Part shown: in pieces, positions 1 to 5,875 of the stretch
Numbering within the stretch: position 1 is the stretch's first letter
How the letters are laid out: each line of letters starts with the position of its first letter
Translations under genes and position numbers: made by a program
NCBI GenBank assembly: GCA_964646985.1
Contig: CAZYFI010000070.1
Coordinates: 1-6,703, forward strand
From: UBA2253 sp964646985
Lineage (GTDB): Bacteria; Bacillota_I; Bacilli_A; ML615J-28; CAG-698
Reading direction: 5' to 3'
Length of the DNA: 6,703 bases
Notes under the pieces: generated by a model
The model's database searches: none
What the model saw: only the letters and a program-made list of their open reading frames with translations
What the model was told of the DNA's origin: nothing

Positions 1-537
1 ACTTCGTTAGAAAAACTTGCGAAATTACGTCCGGCATTTTTGCCTGACGGATCTGTGACTGCAGGAAGTTCCTCAGGCATCAATGATGGTGCAAGTTTTG
101 TGATTGTTGCTTCTGAAGAAGCAGTGAAATTATATCATTTACCAGTGATTGCTGAAATCATTGGTGTTGGACAAGGTGGTGTTGATCCATCGGTTATGGG
201 CTTAGGGCCCGTACCAGCCATTCGTGAAGCATTGAAACACGCAAATATGAAACTCGATCAAATGGAGTTAATCGAATTAAATGAAGCGTTTGCGGCTCAA
301 AGCTTGGGTGTTGTAAAAGAATTGGTGGAAGAACATCACGTCAATCAAGTGGAATTATTAAATAAAACAAATATCAATGGTGGAGCAATTGCTCTTGGAC
401 ATCCACTAGGAAATAGTGGCAACCGCATTGTTGTAACCTTATTACATGGATTGCTTGCACAAAAACGTTCTTACGGGCTTGCAAGCTTGTGTATTGGTGG
501 CGGTATGGGTACCGCAATCATTGTGAAGAAAGCATAA
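1..537 (+). CDS. Acetyl-CoA acetyltransferase-type thiolase, C-terminal part (5' end outside window)
   Basis: Thiolases of this family reversibly condense two acyl-CoA molecules (classically 2 acetyl-CoA to acetoacetyl-CoA) in the cytoplasm. Reading in frame from base 1 gives 178 residues and a TAA stop; the family is usually about 390 residues, so roughly the first half, with the nucleophilic Cys, lies upstream. Visible motifs, numbered from the window start: AGSSSGINDGA (21-31, usually AG-N-A/S-SG), NEAFAAQ (94-100), the GHPLG loop with catalytic His134 (bases 400-402) and CIGGGMG with catalytic Cys164 (bases 490-492). The second-half active site is therefore intact. The His loop reads GHPLGNSGNR where GHPIGASGAR is common. 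Only 14 nt separate it from the next gene, a 3-oxoacyl reductase, the usual partner of a biosynthetic thiolase. Family assignment is firm; chain-length preference and direction (synthesis or beta-oxidation) are not determinable. Confidence 0.95.
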   Translation, partial: TSLEKLAKLRPAFLPDGSVTAGSSSGINDGASFVIVASEEAVKLYHLPVIAEIIGVGQGGVDPSVMGLGPVPAIREALKHANMKLDQMELIELNEAFAAQSLGVVKELVEEHHVNQVELLNKTNINGGAIALGHPLGNSGNRIVVTLLHGLLAQKRSYGLASLCIGGGMGTAIIVKKA

Positions 538-539
538 AT

Positions 540-544
540 GGAGG
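540..544 (+). promoter_or_regulatory. Shine-Dalgarno of the short-chain dehydrogenase gene
   Basis: GGAGG lies 7 nt before ATG 552. It selects this ATG over in-frame upstream non-ATG codons inside the thiolase gene, the earliest of which is at 489. Confidence 0.85.
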
Positions 545-551
545 ATTAATT

Positions 552-1271
552 ATGAAATTACAAGGAAAAGTCGCTGTCGTTACTGGCGGTGCAAAAGGCA
601 TTGGCGCAGAAATTGCAAAAGCATTTGCTCTTGAAGGAGCAACTGTCATTGCTGCCGATATGGGAGAAATGAGTTATGAAGCAGAAAATGTCTTTGGTTA
701 TAGTTTGAATGTTACTGATGTTGCTGGTTGCAAAGCTTTCTTTGATGAAGTGGTTGCAAAGTTTGGCAAAATTGATATTTTAGTTAACAATGCCGGAATC
801 ACTCGTGATTCTATGACTTATAAAATGACGGATGAAGCATGGGATTTGGTTTTAAATGTCAATTTAAAAGGACTATTTAATTTGGTTCGTTATGTTGGTC
901 CACAAATGGAAACCATTGGTGGCGGAAGTATTATCAACATTTCTTCTGTTGTTGGTGTGTTTGGTAACATTGGTCAAGCCAACTATGCAGCATCCAAAGC
1001 TGGTGTGTTGGGCTTAACTATGACTTGGGCAAAAGAATTTGCTCGCAAAGGGGTTCCTGTGCGTGTAAATGCGATTGCTCCAGGATATGTTATGACAGAT
1101 ATTTTAAAAACAGTTCCTGAAGATTTATTAAAGAAATTTGCAGATATGACAATGCTAAAACGCTTAGGTCAACCTGAAGAAATTGCGAAAGTTGCTGTGT
1201 TCTTGGCTAGCGATGATGCTTCTTACGTCACCGGACAAACAATTAATGTTAACGGTGGAATGCGCTTATAA
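552..1271 (+). CDS. FabG/PhaB-like short-chain dehydrogenase (3-oxoacyl-CoA/ACP reductase)
   Basis: This is a classical short-chain dehydrogenase of 239 residues, normal for FabG/PhaB enzymes, which interconvert 3-oxoacyl and 3-hydroxyacyl thioesters. The Rossmann nucleotide loop TGGAKGIG is at residues 11-18 and NNAG at 79-82. The catalytic tetrad is complete: Asn104, Ser132, Tyr145 and Lys149 (YAASK), followed by the APG motif near 176-178 and a C-terminal TGQTINVNGG. An acidic Asp36 sits at the end of the second beta strand; in this superfamily that usually favours NAD(H) over NADP(H), so it may act as a 3-hydroxyacyl-CoA dehydrogenase. The ATG at 552 is chosen because of its GGAGG site and because the protein then begins with the typical KLQGKVAVVTGG. 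It lies between a thiolase and a condensing enzyme, which supports a 3-oxoacyl thioester substrate. CoA versus ACP specificity is open. Confidence 0.95.
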   Translation: MKLQGKVAVVTGGAKGIGAEIAKAFALEGATVIAADMGEMSYEAENVFGYSLNVTDVAGCKAFFDEVVAKFGKIDILVNNAGITRDSMTYKMTDEAWDLVLNVNLKGLFNLVRYVGPQMETIGGGSIINISSVVGVFGNIGQANYAASKAGVLGLTMTWAKEFARKGVPVRVNAIAPGYVMTDILKTVPEDLLKKFADMTMLKRLGQPEEIAKVAVFLASDDASYVTGQTINVNGGMRL

Positions 1272-1277
1272 ATCAAT

Positions 1278-1281
1278 GGAG
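1278..1281 (+). promoter_or_regulatory. Shine-Dalgarno deciding the start of the condensing enzyme
   Basis: GGAG is 6 nt before ATG 1288. An in-frame ATG at 1276 overlaps this site and has no comparable site of its own, so 1288 is preferred; the protein then begins MKPTVGIVGTG, as expected for a KAS III-like fold. Confidence 0.75.
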
Positions 1282-1287
1282 AAAACC

Positions 1288-2310
1288 ATGAAACCAACTG
1301 TAGGAATTGTTGGCACAGGAATTTACCTTCCCAAACAAACAATGTCAGCAAAAACCATTAGTGAAAAGACACAAGGGGTTTGGACAGAAGAAGCTGTCAT
1401 TGAAAAGTTAGGAATCAAACAAATTTATTTACCAGGTGAAGATGACGGAACCCAAGAAATGGGAGCAAAAGCTGCCCTTGATTGTTTGGCAAACACGGGT
1501 GTTGCTCCTGAAGAAATAGATGTCATTTTGTGTATGGGGGAAGAATGGAAAGAATATCCATTGACCACCTCAGCACTTTACATTCAAGATCAAATCAAAG
1601 CCGTCAATGCCTGGGGCATTGATGTGCAAAATCGTTGTTGTACCACGGTTTCTGCTCTAAAAATGGCCAAAGATATGTTAATCGCTGATGATGAAATCAA
1701 TATGATTATGGTTGTTGGTGGGTATCGTAATGGTGACTTTGTTGACTTTACAGATAAAAATATGTCTATGATGTACAATTTAGGTGCTGGAGCCGGAGCC
1801 ATTCTTTTAAAGAAAAATTATGGTAAAAATCACCTTTTGGGATCACATATTATTGCTGATGGATCGTTATCAAGAACTGCTGGAGTAGAAATTGGTGGCA
1901 TTAGCCAACCAATTACCGAAAAAAATTATCTTGAAGCTCGTAAATCATTACGATTAATGGATCCAGTCAAAATGAAAAACCGTTTGAATGAAGTTTCGAT
2001 GCCAAATTGGTATCGTTGTATTGATGAAGCGTTGCGAAAATCTCACTTAACAAAACGTGATATTGACTTTCTAGCAATTCTTCATATCAAGCGTTCTGGA
2101 CACAAATTGATGCTTGCTGATTTGAACTTAACCGAAGATCAAACAATCTATTTAGAAAACTATGGTCATTTGGGGCAAGTGGATCAAATCTTATCCATTC
2201 ATTTGGGATTACAAAGTGGGCAAATCAAAGACGGAACGGTAATATGCACGTTGGCTGCCGGCATTGGTTATGTTTGGGCTGCAAACATCATCAAATGGGG
2301 AAAGGCTTAA
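1288..2310 (+). CDS. Ketoacyl-ACP synthase III / HMG-CoA synthase-like condensing enzyme
   Basis: This 340-residue protein has the thiolase-fold architecture of KAS III (about 320 residues) and HMG-CoA synthase. It opens with VGIVGTGIYLP (5-15), has a buried Cys at DVQNRCC (Cys117, five residues after Asp112 as in FabH; Cys118 follows), LGAGAGA at 165-171, a candidate catalytic His266 in AILHIKRSGHK and a C-terminal AAGIGYVWAA near 323-332. The FabH triad is Cys-His-Asn, but the position of the Asn (normally YGNTSA) reads YGHLGQ, giving His294. Glu85 lies 32 residues before Cys117, the same spacing as the Glu79-Cys111 pair of HMG-CoA synthase, so an HMG-CoA synthase-like or thioester-transfer chemistry is possible. 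The protein is not an ordinary FabH: there is no fatty-acid synthesis context and the neighbours are a thiolase, a reductase and an importer. Fold assignment is firm; the reaction is unknown. Confidence 0.85.
   Translation: MKPTVGIVGTGIYLPKQTMSAKTISEKTQGVWTEEAVIEKLGIKQIYLPGEDDGTQEMGAKAALDCLANTGVAPEEIDVILCMGEEWKEYPLTTSALYIQDQIKAVNAWGIDVQNRCCTTVSALKMAKDMLIADDEINMIMVVGGYRNGDFVDFTDKNMSMMYNLGAGAGAILLKKNYGKNHLLGSHIIADGSLSRTAGVEIGGISQPITEKNYLEARKSLRLMDPVKMKNRLNEVSMPNWYRCIDEALRKSHLTKRDIDFLAILHIKRSGHKLMLADLNLTEDQTIYLENYGHLGQVDQILSIHLGLQSGQIKDGTVICTLAAGIGYVWAANIIKWGKA
2297..2305 (+). promoter_or_regulatory. Shine-Dalgarno deciding the LivH start
   Basis: A purine-rich GGGGAAAGG run inside the last codons of the upstream gene ends 6 nt before ATG 2312. 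The stop and start codons sit in TAATATG, one base apart, which implies translational coupling. An alternative in-frame non-ATG start at 2264 lacks such a site. Confidence 0.7.
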
Positions 2311-2311
2311 T

Positions 2312-3412
2312 ATGTCTTTTGGAGTATTGTTTGCCATTGACATTCTTTTACTGGTTGTTGTTTACGTAGTAATGAATCATTTTGTGATTAGCAAACAAGA
2401 AAAACCAGAAAAAATGCGGGAGAAATTTACAAACTGGCTATTGGTTGGATTCTTTGTTTTGCTTGTCATTACTTTGTTTCTAACGGTCCCTCCAGTAGAT
2501 GTACTGTATTCTGCTATTTTGTCATTGGAACGAGTTAGTATCTTAGCACTAGCAACAACAGGAATTGTGTTAATCTTTCGAACTTCTGTCACAACAAATT
2601 TCTCACAAGGAATTGTTGCGACATTGGGTTCTTATTTTGCTTCTGTTATTTTAGCACGTTATTTATTAGATAGTGGCTTATCAATGGGACTTGTTTTGTT
2701 CTTTTCTGTGTTAGCAGGAACCATCTTTAGTTTCTTTGTTGGTCTTCTCATTGATGTCATCATCATTCGCAATTCGAATTATCCTAATCCAGTCAGTAAG
2801 CAAATCATAACCATGGGGTTGGTGTTGGCCTTTACGGGGCTCATTCCTCTTATTTTCACACAACCTAGTTCGTATTATGCTTTGCCTCCTATTGCCACAA
2901 GAGCCGTGGAAATAACGATTCTTGGTTACGCGAAGAACCTACCACTGAGAATCATTTATGTTTTCTTGATTAGTGTGGTGGTGTTAGGAGCATTGTTTTT
3001 GGCACTTCGTTTTACCAAATGGGGTTTGGGTGTACGCGCAACAGCTTCCAATGAAACGGTTGCGGGAATGATGGGTGTGAATACAAAAATGATTACAGCG
3101 TTAAGCTGGGGAATTGCCGGATTTTTAGGATCGCTTGCAGCTTTCTTTTTAGCCCAACAAATGACGCAACTGAATTCGGGTTTTATGATTTCGATGCAGG
3201 TAAATGGGTTCTTAGCTTCCGTGTTGGGTAGTTTTAACTCATTTGGTGGACCAATTGTTGGAGCAATCATCATTCAAATGTTATTAACACTGCTTCCTAA
3301 TGTCGATCAACTATCGATTTGGGCACCAGTGATTGTATATTCCATTGTTTTGTTACTTGTTTTGGTCAAACCTCTAGGTTTGTTTGGAAAAAAAGTAACG
3401 AAGAAGGTGTAA
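2312..3412 (+). CDS. livH: Liv-type ABC importer permease (LivH-like), with N-terminal extension
   Basis: This is one of two membrane subunits of a branched-chain-amino-acid-family ABC importer. The 366-residue hydrophobic protein is longer than typical LivH (about 290-310). The LivH core starts near residue 72: TTGIVLIFRTSVTTNFSQG (82-100) matches the family segment ending in NFA-x-G, and the cytoplasmic coupling segment runs KWGLGVRATASNETVAGMMG (236-255), followed by membrane helices and SFNSFGGPIVGA (307-318). The first ~70 residues are extra: a membrane segment at about 5-27, a charged loop (KQEKPEKMREK, 28-38) and a second membrane segment at about 41-60. No cleavable signal is evident; the first helix should anchor the protein. 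It is followed after one base by the second permease. The substrate could be an amino acid, a short organic acid or an aromatic acid; the family label does not settle it. Confidence 0.9.
   Translation: MSFGVLFAIDILLLVVVYVVMNHFVISKQEKPEKMREKFTNWLLVGFFVLLVITLFLTVPPVDVLYSAILSLERVSILALATTGIVLIFRTSVTTNFSQGIVATLGSYFASVILARYLLDSGLSMGLVLFFSVLAGTIFSFFVGLLIDVIIIRNSNYPNPVSKQIITMGLVLAFTGLIPLIFTQPSSYYALPPIATRAVEITILGYAKNLPLRIIYVFLISVVVLGALFLALRFTKWGLGVRATASNETVAGMMGVNTKMITALSWGIAGFLGSLAAFFLAQQMTQLNSGFMISMQVNGFLASVLGSFNSFGGPIVGAIIIQMLLTLLPNVDQLSIWAPVIVYSIVLLLVLVKPLGLFGKKVTKKV
3401..3409 (+). promoter_or_regulatory. Shine-Dalgarno of the LivM gene
   Basis: AAGAAGGTG at the 3' end of the LivH gene lies 4 nt before ATG 3414, again with a TAATATG stop-start junction. 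It fixes the start and indicates coupled translation of the two permeases. Confidence 0.75.
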
Positions 3413-3413
3413 T

Positions 3414-4478
3414 ATGCAAGTGAAATTTAGAAATCATTTTTCATTCAAAACTTGGTTACGAAAGATAATCAAACATCGTTTTTTTGGTATCCTTTTATTA
3501 GGAGTTGCCTTGTTATTTATATTGCCTCTTTCGGGTTATACCTTAAGAGGAGCGATTGGGCAATCATTGACATTTACCATTGTTGCCTTGGGTTTTTCGG
3601 TCTTGCTGGGCTTTTCTGGCTTAGCTTCCCTTGGTACTGCCGGTTTTGCGGGAATTGGCGCTTATTCACTTGGTCTTCTAACCAATGATTTAGGCTTTCC
3701 GTTCTTTCTTTCTTTCATCGTAACAATGGCTTTTGCCATTATTCTTGGTGTTATTGTCGGGGTTATCTCGTTGCGTATTGAAGGAATGTATTTAGCCATT
3801 ATTACGCTTGGTTTATCATCGATTTTAAATCAAGTGTTTATTAGTATTTTTGGTGATGGAACCTATACTTTGTCGCGTTTTGAATTATTTGGTTCACGCA
3901 TCAATGTTCCGACCACAGGAATGATCATTGTATTTGTTTTGGTGATTATTATGATTGCGGTTGCGAATATTGCGAAAAGCCCAACAGGGCGGGCGATGTT
4001 AGCGATGAAAAACAGCGAATCAGCTGCACAAGCGATGGGAATTAGTGTTCTAAAATATCGTTTGTTGGCATTTATCATTGCGACGGTGTTGGCGGCTCTT
4101 GGTGGAATGCTGTATATGGCGTTTGAACGGAATATGTCACCATCGACCTTAAGCCAACCAGGGGTGTTCAACCTTGCTTATTCGCTCAATATTTTGGCTG
4201 CTGTTGTCATTGGTGGAAGTCGTTCGATATTTGGAATTTTCTTTGCTTCCTTGTTTGTTTATCGCTTTGATGTGATTGTCAATGCTTTATTTAGAGGAGC
4301 AGAAATCAATGGAAACTGGATCTTAATCTTAAGTGGTGTCATTATTATATTAATGGTGATGTTTTATCCAGGAGGCTTCAGCCGTTTGGCACTTGATGTG
4401 AAATTCAAAATAAAACAGTTTGTACAAAAATCAAAGCAAAAATGGAAGGAATACCGATATGGCAAAGATCCTAAATAA
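3414..4478 (+). CDS. livM: Liv-type ABC importer permease (LivM-like)
   Basis: This is the second membrane subunit, 354 residues, within the usual range for bacterial LivM. A basic amphipathic N-terminus (residues 1-23, many Lys/Arg/His) precedes the first helix. Family segments in order are GFSGLASLGTAGFAGIGAY (66-84), LRIEGMYLAIITLG (120-133) and the ATPase-coupling loop SPTGRAMLAMKNSESAAQAMG (189-209). Near the end IGGSRSIFG (267-274) replaces the usual GGMG-x-x-x-GP, and PGGF (319-322) corresponds to the PrGL motif. The typical TGG-x-x-G extracellular motif is replaced around 147-150 (GDGT). After residue 327 comes an unusually basic cytoplasmic tail of about 27 residues (VKFKIKQFVQKSKQKWKEYR). 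The last 20 bases overlap the start of the ATPase gene. It should pair with LivH to form the translocation pore; substrate unknown. Confidence 0.92.
   Translation: MQVKFRNHFSFKTWLRKIIKHRFFGILLLGVALLFILPLSGYTLRGAIGQSLTFTIVALGFSVLLGFSGLASLGTAGFAGIGAYSLGLLTNDLGFPFFLSFIVTMAFAIILGVIVGVISLRIEGMYLAIITLGLSSILNQVFISIFGDGTYTLSRFELFGSRINVPTTGMIIVFVLVIIMIAVANIAKSPTGRAMLAMKNSESAAQAMGISVLKYRLLAFIIATVLAALGGMLYMAFERNMSPSTLSQPGVFNLAYSLNILAAVVIGGSRSIFGIFFASLFVYRFDVIVNALFRGAEINGNWILILSGVIIILMVMFYPGGFSRLALDVKFKIKQFVQKSKQKWKEYRYGKDPK
4444..4450 (+). promoter_or_regulatory. Shine-Dalgarno deciding the long LivG start
   Basis: GGAAGGA inside the LivM gene ends 8 nt before ATG 4459. This good site supports translation of the complete N-terminal extension. 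I see no convincing ribosome site and start pair close to the ATPase domain itself (around 5100) that would yield a normal-length LivG. Confidence 0.75.
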
Positions 4479-5103
4479 GATATATCGAACATTTCTTTCC
4501 CTGCGCATCAATGATTTATTAGCAAAGAGTCATTTTTATCATGATTTACTTCTTGTTACCAAAGAAAAAAATCACCAATTGGCACAAACAAATTTACAAG
4601 AAGAAACCGATATTCAAAATAAAAAATTGATGGAACTTGCGAAAAAGAGTTCGGTATTAACACCGGCCTTGCTTAAAAAGAAGCAAGAAGAATTAGCAAT
4701 CATAGAAAAAAATTATTACTGGAAAAAGCGCGCTTTAGAGCAAACAAAGGTTCGGAAAGCAAAAAAAGATGTCAAACAAGCAGATTGCTGGTATGAAAAA
4801 AATGCTAGTTTGCTTGCTTTTGAAGAATCACAAACTAAGAAATATGTAGAAGATAAATATCGCTATACAAATCAAAAGCAAGATGTTCTTGCTTATGAAA
4901 AAGCAAATGATGAAGTTACAGCTTATTTAGCACAGTATGAAAAAGTAGTAGATGCTTGGGAACAAGATAAAACAACAGCATTTACCAACAAAACAAACAA
5001 AAAAATTGCACTTGTAGAAAAAAAACTAGCAAGAATGCAACCAAAGTTTTCCCAATTGCTGCAAGAAGAAACCATTTCACACCATCAGTTGGATGAATCA
5101 TCC
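4459..5103 (+). other. Region encoding the N-terminal charged helical extension of LivG
   Basis: This codes for residues 1-215 ahead of the ATPase domain. Stretches such as LKKKQEELAIIEKN (72-85) and KKIALVEKKLARMQ (181-194) have the charged, regularly hydrophobic pattern of long helices or coiled coils. The first ~25 residues (KILNKIYRTFLSLRINDLL) are amphipathic and basic and could lie on the membrane. A single Cys is at 110. The DNA is A-rich: by hand count bases 4561-4620 are 27% GC, against 42% for 541-600. Runs of seven or eight A occur (for example 4999-5005 and 5018-5025), yet the frame stays open. I recognise no known domain. Confidence 0.8.
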
Positions 5104-5874
5104 ATCCTAAGGCTAGATGATTTATCGATGCACTTTGGTGGACTAAAAGCAGTGGATCGTTTGAGCTTTGAAGTGAAAAAAGGAGAAATCTTTGGTTTGA
5201 TTGGGCCAAATGGTGCAGGAAAGACAACCGTCTTTAACTGCATAACCCAATTTTATAAACCTACTTCGGGTAATATTTATTATTCCAACAATAAAAATGA
5301 AGTTATAAACTTAAATCATTTAAAAACGCACAATATCATCAAAGAAGGGATTGTGAGAACCTTTCAAAATGTAGAGTTGATTTGGGAAATTTCTGTGTTA
5401 GATAACCTTTTGGTCAGCGGTCATACCCTGTACAAAACAAGATTTTTCTCGCATGTTTTTTCTACAAGACATCTTTATCAAGAAGAAGTGGTTTTGCGTC
5501 AAAAAGCATTGCATATTCTTGCAAAGCTAGGGTTACTTGCTTACCAATATATGATTCCTTATGGACTTCCTTATGGGATTTTAAAGAAAATCGAGCTAGC
5601 AAGAACATTGATGGTTAATCCAAGGTTGATTATTTTAGACGAACCTGCCGCAGGATTGAACGAAGAAGAAACCAAAGAGTTAGCAAATGTCATCAGACAA
5701 ATACGCCAGGAATATCAAGTTACCATTTTTTTAGTAGAGCATGATATGGGTTTGGTAATGAATTTGTGTGATACAATATGTGCGATATCATTTGGGAAAT
5801 TACTTGCCATCGGTAAACCAGAAGAAATTCAAAAGAATAAACTTGTGATTGAAGCGTATTTGGGTGGTGAATAA
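4459..5874 (+). CDS. livG: Liv-type ABC importer ATPase (LivG-like) with ~215-residue N-terminal helical extension
   Basis: This is a cytoplasmic ATPase subunit that powers the importer. At 471 residues it is almost twice the normal LivG length (about 255). The ATPase domain begins at about residue 216 (ILRLDDLSMHFGGLKAVD, a standard LivG opening). It has Walker A GPNGAGKT (249-256, Lys255), Q-loop Gln303 (RTFQN), signature LPYGILKK (370-377), Walker B LIILDE (390-395, Glu395 catalytic), D-loop AGLN (398-401) and H-loop His428 (VEHDM). All residues needed for ATP hydrolysis are present. The signature reads LPYGI where LivG normally has LPYGQ. Residues 1-215 are rich in Lys, Glu, Gln and Ala with no membrane segment, and look largely alpha-helical, probably coiled coil. 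The gene overlaps LivM by 20 nt. The ATPase role is firm; the extension's role is unknown. Confidence 0.93.
   Translation: MAKILNKIYRTFLSLRINDLLAKSHFYHDLLLVTKEKNHQLAQTNLQEETDIQNKKLMELAKKSSVLTPALLKKKQEELAIIEKNYYWKKRALEQTKVRKAKKDVKQADCWYEKNASLLAFEESQTKKYVEDKYRYTNQKQDVLAYEKANDEVTAYLAQYEKVVDAWEQDKTTAFTNKTNKKIALVEKKLARMQPKFSQLLQEETISHHQLDESSILRLDDLSMHFGGLKAVDRLSFEVKKGEIFGLIGPNGAGKTTVFNCITQFYKPTSGNIYYSNNKNEVINLNHLKTHNIIKEGIVRTFQNVELIWEISVLDNLLVSGHTLYKTRFFSHVFSTRHLYQEEVVLRQKALHILAKLGLLAYQYMIPYGLPYGILKKIELARTLMVNPRLIILDEPAAGLNEEETKELANVIRQIRQEYQVTIFLVEHDMGLVMNLCDTICAISFGKLLAIGKPEEIQKNKLVIEAYLGGE
5862..5870 (+). promoter_or_regulatory. Shine-Dalgarno deciding the TTG start of LivF
   Basis: GGGTGGTGA differs at one base from the consensus GGAGGTGA over its last eight bases and ends 5 nt before TTG 5876. 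It lies in the last codons of LivG and is the best argument for the TTG start, since no ATG is available before the ATPase domain. Confidence 0.75.
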
Positions 5875-5875
5875 A

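Noticed and set aside
489..551. Longer N-terminus for the dehydrogenase, starting inside the thiolase gene
   Set aside because: It would need a non-ATG start, adds residues foreign to the family, and the GGAGG-ATG pair at 540-554 is clearly better.
1183..1287. Longer N-terminus for the condensing enzyme, overlapping the dehydrogenase
   Set aside because: The extra residues are an out-of-frame reading of the conserved dehydrogenase end, and GGAG before ATG 1288 gives the expected family start.
1590..1802. Antisense open frame inside the condensing enzyme gene; similar ones occur at 2377-2592, 2956-3273, 3863-4171 and 4982-5227
   Set aside because: All lie wholly opposite strongly supported genes and have no family motifs; they are chance frames.
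3452..3688. Same-strand open frame within livM
   Set aside because: It is an alternative-frame shadow of the conserved LivM membrane region with no motif of its own.
4459..5103. LivG extension as a separate gene, or as a fusion artefact or frameshift
   Set aside because: The frame runs without a stop from ATG 4459 into the ATPase domain, no start with a ribosome site is found at the domain border, and the A-rich runs do not break the frame. A single long protein is the simplest reading.
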